DNA from: Aquipuribacter sp. SD81
GTDB lineage: Bacteria; Actinomycetota; Actinomycetes; Actinomycetales; JBBAYJ01
Assembly (NCBI RefSeq): GCF_037153975.1
Contig: NZ_JBBAYJ010000016.1
Span: 29,725-93,724 of the forward strand
Reading direction: 5' to 3'
DNA: 64,000 bases
Position 1 is the first letter of the stretch, and each line of letters starts with the position of its first letter. The notes under the pieces are model-generated. The model searched no databases, was not told the origin of the DNA, and worked only from the letters and a program-made list of their open reading frames with translations. Positions 15,300 to 23,982 of the stretch are shown piece after piece. The translations under genes were made by a program, and so were the position numbers.

Positions 15300-16061
15300 C
15301 TAATCAGCGGTCACGCCTGTTGCCTGCTCCCAGGCTCGGTCGAACGACTTCATGTACGTGGTGAAGAGCCGTCCACCCGGCAGCCGCCGAAGGTGAAGCA
15401 CCGGAGACTGGCTCGCCGCTGCGCCGTACGTGTGCGGGTTGGCCAGCAACGTCTCGTCGAAGCGGAAGATCGACGCGTACAGGGTGGTGTTGTGCTGGCG
15501 AGCCGACAGCCCGGGCGTGCCAAGGACGCTCTGCAGGTAGTTCCAGGTGAGGCGGCACCGGGCGGAGAGGAGGTCCCCGATGCGTTCCTCGGCGCCTCTG
15601 CGCTCGACTGCGTCGCCCTCGGGGTCGCCGAAGAGCAGGCGTACCTGCGCGCCGCGTCGAGCCGCTGATGTGATGCGCTCGTCGAACTCCGGGATGGCGT
15701 CATGGAGAAAGCTGCCGGCGAAGGCGAGCACGTCGATCGCCTCCGTCGCGTTGTCGATGAGTGACGCCCAGGTGTCGATGCTGACCGAGCCTCGGTTCGG
15801 GTAGAGCGCGACGAACTCCGCCTGACTGGCGGACTCGGCCCGCTGGCTCGTCGCCGTCTCCGGCCAAAGGAAGAGATCGTCCTCGCCGAGAAGCCGGGCG
15901 ACGGCGAGACGGTGCCGCTGATGCGGGACCCGACCGGCGCTTAGCCAGCGCTCGACCGTCTTGCGGTCCACGCCAACCGCTTCGGAGACGCTCGCCAGAG
16001 ACAGCCCACTCCCGGTGATGGCTGCGCGCAAACGCTCGTTGCTATCGGACCGGGACCCCAT
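15300..16061 (-). CDS. XRE-type regulator with C-terminal PLD-like domain
   Basis: A 253-residue protein from ATG 16061. Residues about 5-60 form a helix-turn-helix (LASVSEAVGVDRKTVERWL). The C-terminal 170 residues resemble the DUF5919/phospholipase D-like fold (IDVLAFAGSFLHD, GAQVRLLFGDPEGD, QHNTTLYASIFRFDE); the His of an HKD motif is visible but its Lys is not, so catalysis is doubtful and ligand sensing more likely. It lies 34 bp beyond the Nudix start on the same strand and may belong to its operon. Confidence 0.65.
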   Translation of the reverse strand: MGSRSDSNERLRAAITGSGLSLASVSEAVGVDRKTVERWLSAGRVPHQRHRLAVARLLGEDDLFLWPETATSQRAESASQAEFVALYPNRGSVSIDTWASLIDNATEAIDVLAFAGSFLHDAIPEFDERITSAARRGAQVRLLFGDPEGDAVERRGAEERIGDLLSARCRLTWNYLQSVLGTPGLSARQHNTTLYASIFRFDETLLANPHTYGAAASQSPVLHLRRLPGGRLFTTYMKSFDRAWEQATGVTAD

Positions 16062-16357
16062 AGGACGTTTATAGCGCAGAAGGACGTCCCAAAGCGTCCC
16101 GCCGCGGGGTGTCGACGTCCCATTCTTCACCGATGTCATGGCTGTCCGGCGGTCATCGAGCAAAGCGAGAGGACCACGGCCAGCGACGGACACATCGATC
16201 CGCGCGGGAGGCGATCGGGGGAGGCGACCATGCAGCAGCCGGCGAGGGTCAGGCCCGCACTCGTGCGTCACAACCATGACTGCGCGGCGAGGTGCCAACG
16301 CGCCACCTCAGCCGTGCGTCGCTGCGCAGGCTGCTCACGGCCTAGGAGTGCCGGAGC

Positions 16358-16732
16358 ATGAGCACGACGGCCAGGGTGGCCGACGCGGCCCTGGGCGACT
16401 GCTCCGCGTGGCGAGCCCCTCGTACTCCCCCCATCGCCGCAGGTGAGCTCGACAGCGTCGAGCTGCTCCGTTTCGAGACGAGCGACGCCATCACGCTGGC
16501 CGAAGACGTGCTGGACAAGGCGCGCGCCCTGCAGACCTGGCTGCGCTCGCTCGCGGAACGGCACGCGTCGGCGGATCTGCCGGGACCACCCATCGACGAT
16601 GAGGTGCGCGCCGTGGCCGGCGCCGATCTCTCGACCGACGCCGTCGAGGGGCTCCTGCTCGCTCTCGACGAGCTGGCGGGCCGCCTTGAGGCCGAGTCGC
16701 AGCCACTCACCAACAAGGGCGGACGGTCGTGA
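16358..16732 (+). CDS. Unknown protein, first gene of the rep-xis-int operon
   Basis: A 124-residue protein with no family I recognise. It is acidic and mostly helical (SVELLRFETSDAITLAEDVL). The start at ATG 16358 has a GGAG at good spacing. Its stop overlaps the GTG of the next gene (GTGA), tying it to the zinc-ribbon, Rep-like, excisionase and integrase genes. I infer a maintenance or regulatory role within the element. Confidence 0.55.
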   Translation: MSTTARVADAALGDCSAWRAPRTPPIAAGELDSVELLRFETSDAITLAEDVLDKARALQTWLRSLAERHASADLPGPPIDDEVRAVAGADLSTDAVEGLLLALDELAGRLEAESQPLTNKGGRS

Positions 16733-16995
16733 CGGCGCCGGTCATGGTTCCGGCGTGGCTGTACAGATGCGGCTCCTGTGGCCGACCGATCTCGACCCCG
16801 TCCCAGTGCCGTGCGTGCGGACCGCACCTCGGTGTGTCGATCGTCGGCTGCACCGAGTGTCGACGCTGCCGCACGTTCGCCACCGAGGTGGCGGATGTGG
16901 TCGCCCAGAAGCACGAGCGGGCCCGGGGGCACCGGACGTGGGTCGTGCTGGACCAGAGCCTGCTGGCGCCGTACCCGAAGGTGCCTGCATCGTGA
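16729..16995 (+). CDS. Small zinc-ribbon protein
   Basis: An 88-residue protein with paired cysteines CGSC (about 14-17), CRACG (about 27-31) and CTECRRC (about 41-47), enough for one or two zinc-ribbon sites. Its GTG start overlaps the previous stop by 4 bp and the Rep-like gene begins 10 bp after its end, so it belongs to the rep-xis-int operon. Function unknown; a DNA- or RNA-binding helper is plausible. Confidence 0.6.
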   Translation: MTAPVMVPAWLYRCGSCGRPISTPSQCRACGPHLGVSIVGCTECRRCRTFATEVADVVAQKHERARGHRTWVVLDQSLLAPYPKVPAS

Positions 16996-17005
16996 GGCGG
17001 CAGCC

Positions 17006-17860
17006 GTGGCCATCCGCCTGATGACAGCCGTCTGGGACGACGAGTCGCTTCCCAGAGGCGACGTGCTCCTCATGCTCGCTCTGGCTGACCACGCCAACGA
17101 CGAAGGCGCCTGCTTCCCGTCGATCAACCGGCTGGCCCGTCGGACCCGCTCATCACCGAGCACCGTGCGCCGGCACCTGAGGTCGCTTCGCGAGGCCGGC
17201 CGGGTGACCGTCGACGCACGTGAAGGGACGTCGAACGTCTACCGCATCGTGCTCCGCGGCGCGGGCTGGGCGTACGGCAACGGGGCGGCCGGCGCCCCCT
17301 GCCAGTCCGACACCCTCCTGCAGAACGATACCCCCCGCGGACTGACACCCCTGTCGCCTCGCGACCGGGGTACCCCTGCCACGGCTGTGGCAGGCCGGGG
17401 TGTCAGAGCCGTGGCACCCGAACCGTCCCGAAGCCCCAGTGGAACCGACCGGTACGCGGTCGAGCAGCCGTCCGTCGACCTCACGCCCGAGACGTCGGTT
17501 GGTGCGATCGGTGCAAGCCAAGCCCCAGGCACATCTCGGCCCCTGGCCGCGCCGGAGTCGGCCGCGTGGGCGGCGACGAAGGCGGAGCTCGTCTCCCGGT
17601 TTCCGGACGTCGCCTGGCGGGGCTGGTCCGACCGCCACGACGCCGAAGCGGAACGCCACCTAGCTCGCCTCGGCGCCGACGTCCTCATCCGCGTCGCCGG
17701 CCGGCCGAAACGTCCAGACCTGTCGCTCGCCTGGCTGAAGCGCTGGGAGCACGAGCCGGCGACCAGAGCCTCGCGACCGACGCAGCGCTGCCTGGACCAC
17801 CACGTCACCCACCACGGCACCTGCCCGGGTTGCCGCGCCGACCAGCTAGCCGCTCGATGA
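17006..17860 (+). CDS. Winged-helix protein of the ICE replication/initiator type
   Basis: A 284-residue protein from GTG 17006 with GAGG upstream. The N-terminal domain (residues about 8-75) is a winged helix of the kind found in phage and plasmid initiators (LALADHANDEG, then INRLARRTRSSPSTVRRHL). A Pro/Ser-rich linker leads to a C-terminal helical part and a possible zinc knuckle (CLDHH, CPGC). In actinobacterial ICEs such genes precede xis and int and are usually annotated as helix-turn-helix or replication-initiator proteins; the exact activity is not proven. Its TGA overlaps an upstream ATG (17857) of the excisionase frame. Confidence 0.6.
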   Translation: MAIRLMTAVWDDESLPRGDVLLMLALADHANDEGACFPSINRLARRTRSSPSTVRRHLRSLREAGRVTVDAREGTSNVYRIVLRGAGWAYGNGAAGAPCQSDTLLQNDTPRGLTPLSPRDRGTPATAVAGRGVRAVAPEPSRSPSGTDRYAVEQPSVDLTPETSVGAIGASQAPGTSRPLAAPESAAWAATKAELVSRFPDVAWRGWSDRHDAEAERHLARLGADVLIRVAGRPKRPDLSLAWLKRWEHEPATRASRPTQRCLDHHVTHHGTCPGCRADQLAAR

Positions 17861-17889
17861 CCGCGCATGCGGCCACGGAAGGACGACCC

Positions 17890-18072
17890 ATGAGCCGAAC
17901 CACGCACCTGTCCATCGCCGATGTGTGCGCCGAGCTCGGCGTGTCGCGCTCGACCTACTACGACTGGCGCGCGAAGGGGCGCGGTCCTCGCTCGCTCAAG
18001 CTGCCGAACGGTGAGATCCGCATCCGCCGCCACGACTTCGAGCAGTGGCTCGCCAGCTGCGATGAGTCGTGA
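17890..18072 (+). CDS. xis: AlpA/MerR-type excisionase
   Basis: A 60-residue winged helix-turn-helix protein (SIADVCAELGVSRSTYYDW, then a beta-hairpin and RRHDFEQWL), the standard form of actinobacterial Xis proteins that bend DNA at att sites and favour excision. I chose ATG 17890 because GGAAGGA lies at the right distance; ATG 17857 would add 11 residues and couple it to the Rep-like gene. It runs directly into the integrase (overlap GTGATG). Confidence 0.8.
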   Translation: MSRTTHLSIADVCAELGVSRSTYYDWRAKGRGPRSLKLPNGEIRIRRHDFEQWLASCDES

Positions 18073-19454
18073 TGTCTGGCATTGAGGGTGACGAGTCCGT
18101 CGTCGCGTACGACGTCCGCGTCTTCTCCATCTCGCGCGTCAAGGGCAAGACGGTGACGACGTACAGGCTCCGTTGGGAGGTCGGCAATCGGCGGCACTCA
18201 CGGTCGTTCTCGACCAGGGCGCTCGCCGACAGCACGCGTTCCATGCTCGTCGCGGCGAGCAAGAAGGGGGACCCGTTCGACGTCGAGACCGGGCTTCCGC
18301 AGGCGCAGGTCGCCAGAGAGCTGAGCCTCACCTGGTGGGCGTGGTCGTTGACGTACGTCGACCTGAAGTGGCCGGCCCTTGCGCCCATCTCTCGCCGCTC
18401 CCTCGCGGAGGCGTTGGTCGACATCACGTTGCACCTCAGCCGCTCGACGCCGGACCGTCCTCCGACGACTAACCTTCGCCAGGCGATGTTCGCGTGGGCC
18501 TACCACTCGCAGAACCGAGAGGCGGGGGAGGTGCCTGCGGAACTCGGCATGGCGGTGCGGTGGCTGGAGCGCACGTCGCCCGCCATGGCGGTTCTCGAGG
18601 AGCCCTCAACGGTCCGTGAACTGCTGCAGGCGCTGGCGCGCCGGCAGGACGGCCGGCCCGCCGCCGCCACGACAGTGGCGCGGAAGCGCGCCATCCTGAA
18701 CAACGCCCTCGAGGTCGCGGTGGAGCACCGGCGCCTCAGCAGCAACCCGCTTACGAAGACGAGCTGGAAGGCGCCTCGGGTGGACGACACGATCGACGCT
18801 CGGTCGGTGCTCAGCCCACAGCAGGCCCGCGCACTGCTCGACGCGGTCGACGCTCAGGGGCCGCGGGGGCGTCGCCTGACCGCGTTCTTCGCCCTCATGT
18901 ACTACGCGGCCCTACGGCCCAGCGAAGCAACGGCGTTGACCGTCGACGACCTTGAGCTGCCGGAGAGCGGCTGGGGACGACTGCACCTCTCGCGGAGCGA
19001 CGCGGAGGTCTCCGGCAGGTGGTCCGACTCTGGGCAGCGGTCGAGCCGCCCGCTGAAGCACCGCGCGCAGGGTCACGTGCGGCTCGTACCGCTCGCCCCG
19101 CAGCTCGTCGAACACCTGCGCAACCACGTCGAGGAGTTCCACGTCCGGCCGGGTCAGAGGCTCTTCCGCGGGCCGCACGGCGGCACGGTCAACGCCAAGA
19201 CCTACACCGACGTGTGGCAGCGAGCGAGACGTGCCGCCCTGACGCCAACCGAGCAGGCAGGTTCGCTCGCCCGGCGCCCGTACGACCTCCGCCACACCGC
19301 GGTGTCGACGTGGCTCGCTGCCGGCGTCGACTCCGCCCAGGTTGCCGCGTGGGCCGGCCACAGCGTCGCCGTGTTGCACCGGGTGTACGCGCACGTCGTC
19401 GAAGGGCGGTCGGACATCGCTCGGCTGCGCATCGAGGCGATGCTCAAGGAGTAG
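18069..19454 (+). CDS. int: Tyrosine site-specific integrase
   Basis: A 461-residue tyrosine recombinase. An N-terminal Arm-type beta domain (FSISRVKGKTVTTYRLRW), a core-binding helical domain (about 90-220) and a catalytic domain are present. Catalytic Arg is R283 (LRPSEAT), the second box is YDLRHT with R408, GHS follows, and the nucleophile is Y440 (RVYAHV). Y replaces the common His of H-x-x-R. It should recombine attP with the tRNA-Ser gene. The start overlaps the excisionase stop. Uncommonly, it is 8 kb from attL. Confidence 0.9.
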   Translation: MMSGIEGDESVVAYDVRVFSISRVKGKTVTTYRLRWEVGNRRHSRSFSTRALADSTRSMLVAASKKGDPFDVETGLPQAQVARELSLTWWAWSLTYVDLKWPALAPISRRSLAEALVDITLHLSRSTPDRPPTTNLRQAMFAWAYHSQNREAGEVPAELGMAVRWLERTSPAMAVLEEPSTVRELLQALARRQDGRPAAATTVARKRAILNNALEVAVEHRRLSSNPLTKTSWKAPRVDDTIDARSVLSPQQARALLDAVDAQGPRGRRLTAFFALMYYAALRPSEATALTVDDLELPESGWGRLHLSRSDAEVSGRWSDSGQRSSRPLKHRAQGHVRLVPLAPQLVEHLRNHVEEFHVRPGQRLFRGPHGGTVNAKTYTDVWQRARRAALTPTEQAGSLARRPYDLRHTAVSTWLAAGVDSAQVAAWAGHSVAVLHRVYAHVVEGRSDIARLRIEAMLKE

Positions 19455-19528
19455 GCCGGGCCGTTCGGTTGCCTTAGAGCTGCGCCGAATACGACCGGCC
19501 CCGCGCAGCGCCTTGCGGTCGAACGCCC

Positions 19529-20968
19529 TCAGCGTCCGAGCATGCCTGCAGCACGGACGGCGACCGAGCCCGGGCTCGAGGGACGGTCCAGCGCCCGCTG
19601 CGTCAAGCGGCTCACGACGATCGCGCGCGGAGGTTGCCCGATCCGGGCGAGAGTCAGGGCGGCCCCCGCCTCTCCGGCCGGGAAAGGGTTGTGCCCGGCC
19701 GCCGCCTCGACGCCATGGGCCGTATGGCGCGTGTCCCGAAGTCGCATCACCACGTCGGGGACCTCCGCGGTGGCCGACGGCGCGCGCACCACCCACAGCA
19801 CGCTCGTCGCCCGCTCGTTCGGATTGGGCACGAGCCACGAGCCGGAGCCGAGCTGCCGGAGCGCCGTGCGTTCAAGAGCGTCGACCAGCGCTGGCTGACT
19901 CCTCGCGAGCGCGGCCGCGACCTCACCGGCGTGCTTGTGCGACGGCGGCATCGCAGACACGAACGACAGGACGGCCTGGCTCTGCAGGAGCGCGCGGGTG
20001 TCGCTGCGCGGCTCGACGGTCGCCAAGGCGCGTGGGACCACACGGCTGAGTGCGTCGAGGTGCGACTTCGCGGCGTCGGCAACAGCCGGGTCGTCGGTGA
20101 GGCGGGCGACGTGCTGCATGAGCCGTGCCTGGGCGTGGACGGCCAGCACGAAGTCGCGCGGGCTGATGACGTTGGCGCGGGCGAGCAGTTCCGCGATCGC
20201 GGCTTGTGCGTCCGGCACGTGCGCGGGATGGCGCAGCGGGGCCGGCCGCGTGACCGGCTGCCGCAGTGGGCCGACGTCCGGCAGTGGGCCCTGCTGGGCC
20301 ATGGAGAGGACGCGCTCGCCCGCAGCACGGAGCCCCTCTACTGCGGCCGTCGCGTAACGATCGGACAGCTCGGCGGGCGACACGGCGAGGCGCTCCTGCA
20401 ATGCGCTCGACATACGGCTGGCCGCGTGCGAGATGTCGAGGTCGAGCAGGGCGGCCGCCTGGCTGAGCGCCGCCACGTCGGCCATCACGGACCACGCCTG
20501 GTGCTGCTGCGGGCGGGATTCCGGATCCGCCGAGCGCCAGGCGTGCCCGGCCACGGTCGCCGCCTTGACGAGGGACTGCCAGGCGGCCGACGTACCCGGT
20601 GCCGCTCGTGTCGCCATGACGTTGGAGACGGCAATTCCACCGGAGACGGTGTGCCTTTCGAGGGCGTCGCCGAGCGCACGGACCGGGTTCCGCTCCAGCA
20701 GCTCGATCGACGGTGCCGCCGGCAGCCGCTCGCGCTCGCGCTGTGGCCGCGCGGTCAGGTCACGGTGGACCTCGCGCAACAGCCGGATGAGCGCTCCATG
20801 GCCAGCCAGCGTCAGCTCAAGGTGCTTGGGCGTGCCCGGCTCCTTGGCGGCCAGGAGTCGCGCGACGTGGTGGCCCACGGCGTGCCACGACTCGCTCCAC
20901 TGCTGGGCGTTCATCGCGGGGCCAGGACCCAGCGGTCGCCCGCCTGTCGTCGAGCTCTCATTGGCCAC
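19529..20968 (-). CDS. Unknown helical protein of the ICE
   Basis: A 479-residue protein from GTG 20968, rich in Ala, Leu and Arg and predicted almost all helical. I recognise no domain. The final gene of a three-gene reverse operon (21661 to 19529), convergent with the integrase and divergent from the mobilization genes, it may act in transfer or maintenance. ATG 20911 is an alternative start that would shorten it by 19 residues. Confidence 0.55.
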   Translation of the reverse strand: MANESSTTGGRPLGPGPAMNAQQWSESWHAVGHHVARLLAAKEPGTPKHLELTLAGHGALIRLLREVHRDLTARPQRERERLPAAPSIELLERNPVRALGDALERHTVSGGIAVSNVMATRAAPGTSAAWQSLVKAATVAGHAWRSADPESRPQQHQAWSVMADVAALSQAAALLDLDISHAASRMSSALQERLAVSPAELSDRYATAAVEGLRAAGERVLSMAQQGPLPDVGPLRQPVTRPAPLRHPAHVPDAQAAIAELLARANVISPRDFVLAVHAQARLMQHVARLTDDPAVADAAKSHLDALSRVVPRALATVEPRSDTRALLQSQAVLSFVSAMPPSHKHAGEVAAALARSQPALVDALERTALRQLGSGSWLVPNPNERATSVLWVVRAPSATAEVPDVVMRLRDTRHTAHGVEAAAGHNPFPAGEAGAALTLARIGQPPRAIVVSRLTQRALDRPSSPGSVAVRAAGMLGR

Positions 20969-20981
20969 GACCGTCTCCGAC

Positions 20982-21323
20982 TTATCCCTCGCTCGATGAG
21001 GACGGCGGGGCAGTCTCCCGCAGGGTTCGAGCCGCCATGCCCCATGGCACCAAACGCGACGGTGAGGACCCGGCTTCCTGCTCGATGAGGCGCTCAAGGG
21101 CCTCAGCGGCGTCGCGCGTTGCCCGCTGCCACGTGCCGCTGCGGACGTCCCGCGGCTCGATAGGTGCGTACGGAGGCGCGACGTCGAGCAGTGCGCCGTA
21201 GACGTCGGCGATCACGAGACGTGCCTCGCTCGGGACGTCGTCTCGTTGCAGGACACCGTCGAGGAGGGCCACTGCCTCTCGCAGCTCACGCGGTGCCTCC
21301 TGCGAGTCGCCCGTCGTGCTCAC
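20982..21323 (-). CDS. Unknown small ICE protein
   Basis: A 113-residue protein with a helical N-terminal half (REAVALLDGVLQRDDVPSEA) and no recognised domain. Its ATG overlaps the stop of the upstream gene (ATGA at 21320-21323), and the next gene starts 13 bp after it, so the three reverse-strand genes are one operon. Confidence 0.55.
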   Translation of the reverse strand: MSTTGDSQEAPRELREAVALLDGVLQRDDVPSEARLVIADVYGALLDVAPPYAPIEPRDVRSGTWQRATRDAAEALERLIEQEAGSSPSRLVPWGMAARTLRETAPPSSSSEG

Positions 21324-21661
21324 TGCTCGTTCTCGCTCTCGGGCGTGCGGTCGTCGGCGGCATCGGGTCCACGGCCGGTTTTCGCGGGTGCTGACGCCGC
21401 AGCTCTGGTGCGCGGCCGTCCGGGCAGGCGGACCTTCGGCACGTCCAGGCCCACCCGCTTGAGCTCGTCCTCCGTCCAGCCGGCCCGCAGTGCAGCGGCC
21501 CAGGCGCCGGCGTCCTCGCGCTCAGCCACCGCAAGCGCAGCGCTGGCGTCGAGGCGCCGCTGTCGTGCCTGCGCGAGCAGGCGCACCGCGGCGACCTTCT
21601 CGTCCAGCAGCGCACGCGCCGCCTTCTCGACGTGAGCGGTGTCCATCGTCGCTGCCCTCAT
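21320..21661 (-). CDS. Unknown small ICE protein, first gene of its operon
   Basis: A 113-residue protein: a long N-terminal helix (ALLDEKVAAVRLLAQARQRR) and a basic, Pro/Arg/Ala-rich tail. ATG 21646 is an alternative start. It diverges from the MobC gene across the proposed oriT region, a common place for accessory mobilization proteins, but no domain is visible. Confidence 0.5.
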   Translation of the reverse strand: MRAATMDTAHVEKAARALLDEKVAAVRLLAQARQRRLDASAALAVAEREDAGAWAAALRAGWTEDELKRVGLDVPKVRLPGRPRTRAAASAPAKTGRGPDAADDRTPESENEQ

Positions 21662-21895
21662 GACGGACAGCCTACGTAAACTGTTATCCACAGCGCCAGT
21701 CCGTGTCGACTGTTGTGAACAACTCCGCCGGGCGCCCACCCTGGACAGAACGCACAGCCAGGAGGGAGCGGAGCAAGCTATGCACTTGCGTGCCGTAAGC
21801 GGTCGAGGCGCTGACGCCAGCCTCGCCCGAGGCGTGCCAGGGGGCACGGTCCCCGTGGCCGGGGTCGCTGCGCTGGGCCTGAGGGAGCACGTCGG
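21662..21895. other. Candidate oriT region between divergent genes
   Basis: This 234-bp non-coding interval precedes mobC and the relaxase and contains short inverted repeats: GTTGT-GA-ACAAC (21712-21723) and GCCTCG-CC-CGAGGC (21820-21833). Its first third is AT-richer (GTAAACTGTTATCCACA) than the surroundings. oriT usually lies directly upstream of relaxase operons, so the nick site is probably here; I cannot place it. Confidence 0.4.
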
Positions 21896-22291
21896 ATGAC
21901 CGGCGGGACGTCTCGTGCCGGTGCGTTGCGCCGCCGGCGTCGCGCCAACGTGCCGGGTGGCCGGCACCACTCCCATCGGGTGCTGGTGACACCGGAGGAG
22001 GAGGCAGTCCTCGTCCGGCTCGCGGAGGCCTCGAGGGTGACGGTGCCGAGGCTGCTTATCGAGGCGGCGATGAGCGGCGGCGGTGAGACGCCGACGGAGC
22101 GCCGCGACGCCGTCGCGGGCCTCTACTCGGTCCGGCGGCTGCTTGCCGCTGTCAGTAACAACGTGAACCAGCTCGCGCGTCACGCCAACTCGGGCTTCGG
22201 CTTCCCCGATGAAGCCGCGGCGACGCTGGTGGCCGTGCGGCGGGTCGTCGTGCGGATCGACGCGGTCGTCGAGGCGTTGAGCGAGCCGTGA
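21896..22291 (+). CDS. MobC-like relaxosome accessory protein
   Basis: A 131-residue protein with a basic N-terminus, a ribbon-helix-helix-like segment (HRVLVTPEEEAVLVRLAEA) and the Asn-rich motif typical of MobC proteins (LLAAVSNNVNQLARHANS). MobC binds oriT and helps the relaxase nick. Its stop overlaps the relaxase start (GTGATG). Confidence 0.85.
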   Translation: MTGGTSRAGALRRRRRANVPGGRHHSHRVLVTPEEEAVLVRLAEASRVTVPRLLIEAAMSGGGETPTERRDAVAGLYSVRRLLAAVSNNVNQLARHANSGFGFPDEAAATLVAVRRVVVRIDAVVEALSEP

Positions 22292-23916
22292 TGCCGAACA
22301 TCACCCGCGGCAGCCGCATGGGTGGGTTGTTGGCGTACCTGCAGGGCCCGGGGCGAGCGAACGAGCACACGGACCCGCACCTGGTTGCCGGCGACGTGTC
22401 CGTCATGACGTTGCACGGCAATGCCGTCCTCGACCGCCCCACGGCGCTTGCCATCGCCGCGCAGCTCGACCAGCCGCGTCGCGCCTTCGGCGTCGAGGTC
22501 GCAGGAGGGTCGGTCTGGCATTGCTCGCTCAGTCTTCGCGCGGACGAGGGCCAGTTGAGTGATGAGCAGTGGGCAGAGATCGCGCGCGACTTCGTCGAGG
22601 GGATGGGCTTCTCGGACGAGACCCGCACCGACGAGGACGGTCAGGTCGTGGGACGAGCCGGGTGCCGGTGGGTGGCCGTTCGGCACGGGGTGTCCGCCAA
22701 CGGCAACGACCACGTGCACCTCGCTGTGTCGCTGGTGCGAGAGGACGGCACGAAGGCGTCCGTGTGGAACGACCGGCGCACTGCCCAACGGATCGCCGGC
22801 GAGCTCGAGGCCCGGCACGGGCTGCAGGTGTTGGAGTCCCGCGCGGTCGGTCGAGGGGGACGTGGGTACAAGCCGGCGGAGCTCGCGACGGCGCAGCGTC
22901 GCGGCGACGTCGAGCCGGCCCGCGCGGCGCTCGCCCGCGCGGTGCGGGCCCACGCCGGTGCCGCAGCGGACGAGGCCGAATTTGTGCGTCGGCTTCGCCG
23001 CGGAGGGCTGCTCGTGCGACCTCGCTTCGCCACGGGTCGGGACGACGTCGTGGTGGGGTACTCGGTCGCCCTACGCCCGCCCGGGGGTGCGAAGGGGACG
23101 GCGGCCGAACGTCCCGTCTGGTACGGCGGCGGCCACCTGGACAAGGACCTCAGCCTGCCCCGACTCCGGCGGGAGTGGCCGGACACTCCGACCGGCGCGA
23201 GCGAGGCGGTGGCGGAGTGGAACGCCGCTCGCCGCGGCGCCCGCCTGGTGAGGCCGGGGCGGGAGGAACAGGAGCCTGCTCCGCGACTGTGGCAGGAGTA
23301 CGGACGCGACATCGCGGCGCTTCGGGAGCGGCTTCGGCAGGTGCCCGTGACGGAGCGCGCGACGTGGGCGCACGTTGCGCATGAGACTGCGGGCGCGCTC
23401 GCCGCGTGGTCACTGCGTGTCGAGCAGCCCCCCGGTCCGCTCGCCGAAGCCGCTGACGCGCTGGCTCGGTCGGCGCATGTCAGGGCGGCCGACGTACCCG
23501 CGTCGCGCCTTTCCGACGTCTCGGCGGTGAAGGGCGCGACGCTGCTCCTTGCGTCGCTCTCGCGCGGCGGACGAGGGACGGTCGCGCAGGCGATCCTGCT
23601 GCGGCAGCTGATGAACCTCGCCAAGGCGATTCACGACGCTCATGTGGCCGTTGGCGAGGCCACGCGCGCGGCACAGGTCGCCGCGGCGGCGCGTCAGCAG
23701 TTGCGCCAGGTCCAGTTGGGCCTGCCGGTGGTGCGCGTGCATCCGGACGTTCAGGTCGGCAAGCCAGCGGCCAGACCGGGGCGGGCTACGCGCGTCAGCC
23801 CGACCGAGGGGGCGAGCGCCGCGGTCGGTCTCCTGGGCTCGGACCCAAGGAGCATCAAGCACCGGCGTGTCACGCCCCGACCGTCTGCTGTGGCCGACGT
23901 CGAGGTCGGGAGGTAG
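22288..23916 (+). CDS. Relaxase/mobilization nuclease (MobP type)
   Basis: A 542-residue relaxase. The N-terminal 220 residues hold the catalytic domain: Tyr in YLQGPGR (about 17), SLSLRADEG, and the metal motif DHVHLAVS with H142 and H144. It nicks one strand at oriT and stays bound during transfer. The C-terminal half is helical and Arg/Ala-rich, for protein contacts. Starts at GTG 22288 or ATG 22291. It is far from the T4SS genes but within the same element. Confidence 0.88.
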   Translation: MMPNITRGSRMGGLLAYLQGPGRANEHTDPHLVAGDVSVMTLHGNAVLDRPTALAIAAQLDQPRRAFGVEVAGGSVWHCSLSLRADEGQLSDEQWAEIARDFVEGMGFSDETRTDEDGQVVGRAGCRWVAVRHGVSANGNDHVHLAVSLVREDGTKASVWNDRRTAQRIAGELEARHGLQVLESRAVGRGGRGYKPAELATAQRRGDVEPARAALARAVRAHAGAAADEAEFVRRLRRGGLLVRPRFATGRDDVVVGYSVALRPPGGAKGTAAERPVWYGGGHLDKDLSLPRLRREWPDTPTGASEAVAEWNAARRGARLVRPGREEQEPAPRLWQEYGRDIAALRERLRQVPVTERATWAHVAHETAGALAAWSLRVEQPPGPLAEAADALARSAHVRAADVPASRLSDVSAVKGATLLLASLSRGGRGTVAQAILLRQLMNLAKAIHDAHVAVGEATRAAQVAAAARQQLRQVQLGLPVVRVHPDVQVGKPAARPGRATRVSPTEGASAAVGLLGSDPRSIKHRRVTPRPSAVADVEVGR

Positions 23917-23982
23917 CCCGCCTTGGCAGTGCTGGAAAAGGAAGCCGGGCACGTCCGACGCGTTCACGATGGAGGAACAGGG

